Shown here in pieces: positions 59,501-64,000 of a DNA stretch of 64,000 nt (position 1 is its first letter; each line of letters opens with the position of its first letter). The translations under genes and the position numbers were made by a program. A model generated the notes under the pieces. That model was not told where the DNA came from, ran no database searches, and was given only the letters and a program-made list of their open reading frames with translations. This DNA is from Dastarcus helophoroides (taxonomy: Eukaryota; Arthropoda; Insecta; Coleoptera; Bothrideridae), in assembly GCA_028583605.1 (NCBI GenBank), contig CM053325.1, positions 48,864,987-48,928,986 of the forward strand, read 5' to 3'.

Positions 59501-62099
59501 TATCCAAATTTCATAAGAACATTATTCCCAAAATTGTTATGTTTTTATTACCATTTTAATTCAGTTTTAGAAAAATTAACGAATTTTCAGAAAAAGTAGA
59601 GTTTTGGATAAAAAGCTCAATTTTAAGTAGAAATTTCTAGAAACATAAGACGTTTAGTAGAATTTCTTGCGAATACAAATATTGAAAACCATGCGAATAT
59701 TCGCGAATACCAATGCGAATGCAAATATTCGTTACATCACTAGTATAAACCAGGCGAGAGCAAGCGTACCACCCTGCGTTATTGTAGCTAGCTATTAGGA
59801 AAAGAAAACAAGGGGATTTAAAAATACTTTTTACTAGGTGGGACTGGATAAATTACTGCATTAGTTATTATCTTAATAAATAAATGTATATCCCTCAAGT
59901 ATCCATGGACCATAGTTTAAAAAACCCTGCTTTAGCAGTTGCATTGCTATTTCATGTTATTGCCAAATACATTCGAAATATATTCGCGTAATTTCTTGCG
60001 AATACGAATGCGAATGAGAATATTAAAAAACATACGAATAATCGTTACATCACTATTTTCACGTATAGAATAAAATATTCGAAAAAGTCGATATTTAAAA
60101 ATTGAAGACAAAATTGTGACAGTCTAATTCCTAGAAAAGTCGAAATTTTGAGTTTGGATAAAATTTGATAAAACATTAACATTATTAGTATGGTTTCGAA
60201 TTTTTAAGGAAAAAGTTAAAATTCCCATTAAAGTTTATGGAAACAAATTAATATTAAACTTTCAATGGAAACAAATTAACATTCGAATTTAAATTCGGAT
60301 TTTCGAAAAAATGGAGTGAAATAAAATTTTCGAAAAAACTGTCAAAACAGCTGGCAGTAATTTATCTAGTTTAAAACTGATCTAAGGAAAAAGTAAAAGT
60401 CAATATTTTAGACTCGGAATTTGAAAGAAAAGTGAAAATACCGAAAAAGTAAAAAATTTTGGAAAAAAAACCGATATATTCATAAAGTCAAGAATATCAA
60501 ACATCATAATTTTTAAAAAAATCTTGAAATATCTAGGGCTTTTCAAAAATTGTGGAAAAATAGTAGAACTTTTGAAAAAAAATGATACAATTTAATAGTA
60601 CACAATTTCAAAAATTGTTTTCTATTAAATCAGAATTTTTTAAGTCAAGATTTTCAAAAAAAAGTAGTAATTTTCAAGTAAAATGAAATTGTAAATAATA
60701 GTTGAAAATTTTGAACCAGAGACATTTTGAAAGGAATACAGTGATCTGAAAACTAGAAATTTTCAAAAAAGTCAAAATTTTCGAAGTTCTATCAATTATC
60801 AAAACAGTTGAGAGGTTCATAAGTTGAAATTTTAAAATAGACTGGAAATTTTGAAAAATTGTCGAGATCATCAGAAAGGTCAATTCTGAAAAATCATAAT
60901 TTTGAGACAGAGTCTAAATTTTGAAATCAAATTGAATTTCGGAAAAAAATCCAACCTTTCAAAAAACTCGACATTACAAAGAGCGAAATTTTGAAAAAAG
61001 TCGAAGTTTTGGAAAAAACAATAAAAATTTTTAAAAAATCGAAATTTTAAAACAAGTCGACAATTAAAATAATGGAAACATTTTCAAAAAATGAAAGATT
61101 TTCCAAAAACCTTCATTCTAAAAAAGTAGAAATTCTGAAGAAAAGTCCAAATTTAAAAAAAGCAAAAACTTTAAAAAAGGTCGATATTTCAAAAAATATT
61201 TACGAATTTCAAAAAGAGTCGGAATGAGAGACATTAATAATTAAAAAGTCATCATCTCTGTTGAGGTTTTTTATTAAAAGAAAATTTATTGGTTGATTTA
61301 TTTTATGTGTTAAATTCTTCGATCTCTGATAAAATTAAAGCCTAGATTCGAAAAAAATTCAAAATATCTAGAAAAAGTCAAAATGTAAGTTTTAAAATTT
61401 AGGAAAAAAGGTTAAGATAACCCGAAAATTAATTTTATTCTTGCAAATTACTGATTATCTACTTGAAATTCCGGAGAGGGCTGAAGACCGTTTAGCCTCC
61501 CCAATTCCTACATATCTATATAGAGGTTGGAAAGGGAGTGAATATAACTTATAACTAATCTAAATTATCGATCTGGCCGTTTTGTTTAGATTAAAAAAAA
61601 TGAAATTTTTCGAAAATTTATTTCATCAAAGCTTTTATTGAAAGCAAATTTGGTCGTCACAAAATTTGGCCGCCTGCGTGTTGGACACGCAATACAACAT
61701 TGCGACCATTAGGAAAAAAACCAGGATACAATTTTACTGCTAAATATTTTCTTTGTTTTTCCATAAGTCATAACATACTTGTACGCACATTATACTGTTT
61801 AACGGTTGAAGAATTTTAATTTTTCGAAAAAAATATCAAGGCACAAGACAGACTTGACAATGTAATTACCTGAATGTCATCTGGAAGATTCTCTATGATA
61901 GGTTTAATATCAGTCTCTTTGGTAAGTTGGACAGTAAATATTGTGTCATTTGTCTCATCCATATCACTAACAATAAATTGGTGTCTGACATTGTCGAAAG
62001 TCAGCGCCTTTAGTCTTGTGAATTCTTGTAAAGTTGATCCTACCAAAGACCCATTCGAGAGCAGTAATTCTATTTGGTCGTTGATGACTACGGCTAAAT
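41478..62099 (-). CDS. cue: cueball (cue) ortholog, five exons, N-terminal exon missing
   Basis: Join on the minus strand: 62099-61870, 49328-49171, 48467-47598, 41902-41635, 41579-41478. All introns are GT/AG and all phases agree, giving 541 codons after a 2-base partial codon, then TAA. Domain order (numbered from the first whole codon): LDL-receptor class B repeats with YWTD/YWTN at 88, 132, 177 and 221; three EGF-like domains at about 298-320, 324-354 and 358-389; membrane segment 437-462; cytoplasmic tail with IKRRY and EQCEITIENCCNMN. In Drosophila cueball is a type I membrane protein needed in germline cells and immune blood cells. The signal peptide exon should lie upstream of 62100 and was not found. 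No frame damage was seen, so the gene looks intact. Confidence 0.93.
41635..41902 (-). CDS. cue: cue exon, transmembrane segment and cytoplasmic tail
   Basis: Acceptor GTTTCAG|G, donor GAAACG|GTAAAT. It encodes CKEDLNRLTPLDYFSD, a ~26-residue hydrophobic segment (VFIGMLVAMFITVMLSLVLI continuing to VYI), the stop-transfer RRR, then RIKRRYIVNK and the conserved ECEI-type motif EQCEITIENCCNMNVCE. Confidence 0.94.
41903..43814. other. cue intron, part without recognised elements
   Basis: AT-rich; from about 42490 it grades into AAATTT-type filler. No exon-like frame was seen. Confidence 0.5.
43815..46720 (+). mobile_element. Family X copy in cue intron (plus)
   Basis: It starts CAGGCTTTCTTAACCTGACG with TCCAATGGACCCCCG and TATATTCTCAACTGGGGG. 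A T-rich AAATTTCGACTTTTTT body follows to about 46600, with a brief A-rich reversal near 45360-45560. The island at 44330-44410 (ATTGGACATTTTCTGAC ... ATCGTTAAAAAATAAA) is shared with 36460 and 58670. The tail near 46610 (GTGAAAATAGACATATACTC) resembles 39670-39700. The right edge is approximate and no target duplication was found. Confidence 0.5.
46721..47597. other. cue intron, nothing recognised
   Basis: AT-rich sequence next to the donor of the EGF exon; no frame or repeat terminus is seen. Confidence 0.5.
47598..48467 (-). CDS. cue: cue exon, three YWTD units and three EGF-like domains
   Basis: Acceptor TTTTTTCAG|A, donor ACTTGCAG|GTAAAT. The 870-nt exon encodes YIYWTNSNIKKPTIERAR onward, two further YWTD units, a Cys-poor linker, then EGF-like domains with the C-x-C...G-x-x-G-x-x-C endings WKGYTGKNCE, PQGYGGRRCE and SEFTGSRCE. 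It ends in a Cys-containing juxtamembrane stretch (ELCELICSERAG). Confidence 0.95.
48468..49170. other. cue intron, 703 bp, no filler
   Basis: Ordinary AT-rich intron lacking the AAATTTCGAC filler. The 74-codon plus-strand frame at 48999-49223 overlaps the antisense of a real exon and is not a gene. Confidence 0.6.
49171..49328 (-). CDS. cue: cue exon, YWTD repeat
   Basis: Acceptor ATTGTTTTAG|GGC, donor TGTAAAAG|GTAAGC. It encodes GLAIDPIEDVLYWTDSINKT to QDIVVDVCK plus two bases of an Arg codon finished by the next exon. The 158-nt exon has the canonical LDL-receptor class B pattern. It is too short in places to stand out as an open frame but joins in phase on both sides. Confidence 0.93.
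49329..51561. repeat. cue intron: AT filler, A-rich orientation
   Basis: From about 50110 to 51200 the sequence is the A-rich form (AAATTTTGAAAAAGTCGA). Motifs with GGTTTTGGTC, GGTTTCGACC and GACCTTCGACC at 50030-50105 hint at another terminus, but no partner was found. The A-rich block here and the T-rich body of the next element form a loose inverted pair around 51200-51900. Confidence 0.45.
51562..54253. mobile_element. hAT-like element, CCCGGGATCCCGGG family, perfect target duplication
   Basis: Flanked by a perfect 8-bp repeat CACATGGT (51554-51561 and 54254-54261). Ends are TAGAGGATTTGATCCCG and, on the minus strand, TAGGTAATTCGATCCCG. Just inside both ends are GATCCCGGGATCCCG / AATCCCGGGATCCCAGG words. 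The 2.7 kb body is T-rich AAATTTCGACTTTTT filler with no transposase. It lies in the 12.5 kb cue intron. Confidence 0.9.
54262..57100. other. cue intron, mostly without recognised elements
   Basis: AT-rich. It contains a diverged tandem duplication (56150-56385) and a short GC-richer stretch at about 56390-56470 (CCAGGCGCGCTCCTAA) reminiscent of a repeat terminus. Antisense-paired 60-66-codon frames near 55464-55668 are chance. Confidence 0.45.
56150..56385. repeat. Diverged tandem duplication, ~135-bp period
   Basis: Unit 1 starts ATCTTTAAGCATCAGTGGTA and unit 2 GTCTTTAAACATCACTAGTA. Both end CAATAA...ATAGATCAATATGAAAAAA-like, with an A-run at the end. It lies in the cue intron. Confidence 0.7.
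57100..59939 (-). mobile_element. Family X copy in cue intron (minus)
   Basis: Read on the minus strand from 59939: CAGGGTTTTTTAAACTATGG then TCCATGG, and at about 59805 TAGCTAGCTACAATAACG with ACGCTTGCTCTCGCCTGG. An A-rich body follows (plus strand). The island at 58670-58760 is the inverse of that at 44330. Elements with TTCGCGAA words are nested. The left edge is approximate. Confidence 0.5.
57864..60055. mobile_element. Candidate outer element of the TTCGCGAA family
   Basis: The left end, GGGATGTAACAAATGTTGGT then TTTCCCACATTCGCGAATTC, is nearly the same as the left end of the short element at 59273. The right end at about 60040 reads ATCGTTACATCACTA. No 8-bp duplication could be matched, and it overlaps the family X copy, so the two ends may be remnants of separate insertions. 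Confidence 0.35.
59273..59742. mobile_element. hAT-like MITE, TTCGCGAATATTCGCG family, 470 bp
   Basis: Flanked by GTTTAAAC (59265-59272) and GTATAAAC (59743-59750), one mismatch. Ends are TAGAGATGTAACGAATG and, on the minus strand, TAGTGATGTAACGAATAT. Subterminal words ATTCGCGAAT, GCGAATGCGAATG and their inverses crowd both sides. No coding capacity. Confidence 0.85.
60056..61869. repeat. cue intron: A-rich AAATTTCGAC filler
   Basis: Degenerate AAAAGTCGAAATTTT units run to about 61420; the remaining 450 bp next to the cue exon donor is ordinary AT-rich intron. No termini were identified. Confidence 0.5.
61870..62099 (-). CDS. cue: cue exon (first one visible)
   Basis: The acceptor is TTTTTTGTTGCAG|AT and the donor CATTCAG|GTAATT. 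It encodes LAVVINDQIELLLSNGSL... to NLPDDIQ, the N-terminal part of the beta-propeller before the first YWTD unit. It begins with two bases of a split codon, so the previous exon must end with one base (GAT, Asp, if that base is G). The apparent Met-led frame running further upstream to 62217 reads through the acceptor into intron. Confidence 0.88.
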
Positions 62100-63543
62100 C
62101 TGCAACAAAAAATTTCGTCAGACAAAGCAATGAAAATTTGTATGAAGACAAGATATTTGCCAAGACAAATGCAGACGACTGCTGATTTATTTGGTTTGTT
62201 TTTTGGAGCAATGCCAAAGTTAGGAAGCCCTGCCTTAGTTAAAACAAAAATTGGAAAACTTCAAAGTCACATAGCAAATTTTGACGTGACTGTCTCCAAG
62301 AATCACAAAGACAAGCTAGAAAGTGTAGTTTACCCCTTTACTTGTTGCGGCTATTTGGCAAATGACCAAATAAAGCACTAAACGCTCTTTAGACTTTGTT
62401 TAAAATTCATTACGAAACCTTTAAAATCTTTAGACTTCGTCATCTCAATTATCTATAAAAATACAAACGTCAAAAAATTGTTTCGATTAAGTAATACTTC
62501 CAGTTATCAAGGTGACAATTTGATTCTAAATTAAATTACCAAATATTGGATGCTTCCTTTGGTTTTGCGGTTTAACGTTTTATTTAAAACCAAGGAAATA
62601 ATGTCTCCTTAAATTTCATATCAACAATTGATTTAAAAATAACGTCACATTCCGAACACCTGCATTACATATTATTTTAGCTATTGTTATCTCAATATAA
62701 AAAAAAATAGGAGTAGCTTTGGCTCCTTACATAATACGAAATTCTGTAATCTGAAATACGCAATGTGTAATAAACCTGAGCTCTGATAAGATATTTCATT
62801 GTGCAATGAAACATCAATTTTTATTATCGGCTAAATAAAAGAAAACATAACCTTTGCTTTAATTACATTAGAATCTTAGGACTAATAACGGTTTTATCAA
62901 GGAACCAATTCCTAGTTACCGATTAATGACAGATTTATTTGCTTTAGCCTGTTTAAACTTTTGGTTTGAACGAAAGCTTTAATTAACATTTAATATTATA
63001 TCTAAAAAACTATCTAATTTTCAGAGCTAAGTATTTTGCCATTTTCACTCAAAGAGCCATTTTCATTTACAATGTGTGAACTTCCTTTCAAATTTTTATT
63101 TTAATATGGTGATTTAAGATTATCTACCACTGGAAACAGCAGTGAAATTGTTATGTAAAAATGTTTGAACATTTTGAAATAGAAATTAATTTTTGCTTTT
63201 TTGTAAATATTAATTCAATTTTTAATTTTCGAAAAAAACCTGAAATGTTCTTTCTACAAAATATATTCATTTAGATAATTTTTTAAATTTGAATTTTTGC
63301 ATTTTTAAAGTGTTCCTTTTTTCAAATTATGAATTTTTAAAACTTTTTTTCATATAAGTTCGTTTTAAGCGGACATTACTAGAGTTTTAATTTGTTTTTA
63401 AAATTTTTATTGCAATTTTTTTAAATGTAATATACCGAATGTCAAAAAAAATTGTCATTTTATATATCCGAGTTTAAATACTTTTCTTGATTTTGAAAAA
63501 AAATACGGTTGAGAAATAGTATTTGAAATCATAATTTTTAAAT
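62100..63543. other. Upstream intron of cue; exon 1 not identified
   Basis: The cue exon that encodes the signal peptide should lie upstream (at higher coordinates). No minus-strand frame with a Met, hydrophobic core and donor in the right phase was recognised. The minus-strand sequence from about 62234 (CAGGGCTTCCTAACTTTGGC) resembles a hAT-type terminus but has no partner. The plus-strand 83-codon frame at 62130-62381 has no recognised domain. Confidence 0.4.
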
Positions 63544-64000
63544 CAGGAATTTCCCAACCTTTTTTTATGTCCAGCCTCCCTTTTGATTTTTTCCATTGCG
63601 GATGCCAGACCGTAGTTTAAAAATTTAAAATGGCGAAATTATAAAAAAATCGATTGTTTTTATAATACGAACATTTTTAAAAGAAAAAACTAAAAACCAA
63701 GAAGTGGACAGTTTGAATCAAAGTCGTCATTTAAAAAGTATCTGAATTTTCAAAACAACTTAAAATGTTTAAAAAATTTAAATTTTTTATAAATAGGAAA
63801 ATGTTCATAAAAAAAATTTTTTTTAAAAAAATCAAAATTTTGAAAAGTCAAAAAACAATTAATCATTTTAAAAAGTTACAATTTTTGAAGTTCTACTAAT
63901 TTTCAAACAAGACGAAAATTTGGTGGATTCAATTTTTTTTTGAAAAATAGTTTTCTTAAATATAGTTTGAAAATTTTGAAACAAAAACGAAAATTTAAAA
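63544..64000 (+). mobile_element. Probable hAT-like element start, runs off the window
   Basis: CAGGAATTTCCCAACC followed by TTTTTTTATGTCCAG resembles common hAT ends (CAGGGGTTCCCAAACTTTTT). It is followed by A-rich AAATTTTGAAAA filler up to the window edge. The second end and target duplication are not available. Confidence 0.4.

Noticed and set aside
61874..62185. 103-codon plus-strand frame
   Set aside because: Antisense shadow of a cue exon with its matching splice sites on the other strand.
63020..63080. Candidate cue exon 1 on the minus strand (ATGAAAATGGCTCTT...)
   Set aside because: The frame stops after five codons, and the next Met gives only nine codons with no hydrophobic core or donor.
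1..64000. CRISPR array or tRNA genes
   Set aside because: No regularly spaced identical repeats with unique spacers; no T-loop GTTCGAATC-type box placed in a cloverleaf context; the host is a eukaryote.

Overview
This window reads as AT-rich nuclear DNA from an insect. It holds one recognisable host gene on the minus strand in a large mass of decayed transposable elements. The gene is an ortholog of cueball (cue), a single-pass membrane protein with LDL-receptor class B (YWTD) repeats and EGF-like domains, known from insects. The order was not determined: mobile-element content and base composition fit many insects, and a beetle is only a guess. No rRNA, tRNA or CRISPR array was seen, and there is no sign of bacterial operon structure.

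Layout. 1-4.1 kb: a 3.5 kb hAT-like element with a perfect 8-bp target duplication, filled with a degenerate AAATTTCGACTTTTTT-type repeat. 4.1-11.9 kb: small inverted-repeat elements, a pair of direct repeats around a GC-richer segment (6.3-7.2 kb), a (GAA)n tract and a SINE-like repeat. 11.9-20.2 kb: two RTE-like non-LTR retrotransposon relics lying tail to tail; the plus-strand one is split by a hAT MITE and by a copy of an AT-rich repeat called here family X. 24-32 kb: a nest of hAT-like elements, most with readable 8-bp target duplications, and one still carrying the C-terminal hAT transposase domain. 33-35.4 kb: relics of jockey-like retrotransposons and of a transposase zinc finger. 35.9-39.8 kb: family X cut by a 2.05 kb foldback with ~595-bp arms. 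41.5-62.1 kb: cue, five exons, with introns of 5.7 and 12.5 kb built mostly of the same repeats.

The cue exons join in phase at every junction (GT/AG throughout) to give 541 residues from the first readable codon to the stop; the signal-peptide exon was not found. The cue protein is the only product likely to be functional.

The most unusual feature is the repeat landscape. Several hAT-like families share TAG-R-G-type ends and 8-bp target duplications, but each carries its own self-complementary word near the ends (ATCGAT, CCCGGGATCCCGGG, TTCGCGAATATTCGCG, ATCGATTAATCGAT). Most of the long ones have the same kind of AAATTTCGAC filler inside, in which TCGA is almost the only place G and C occur.
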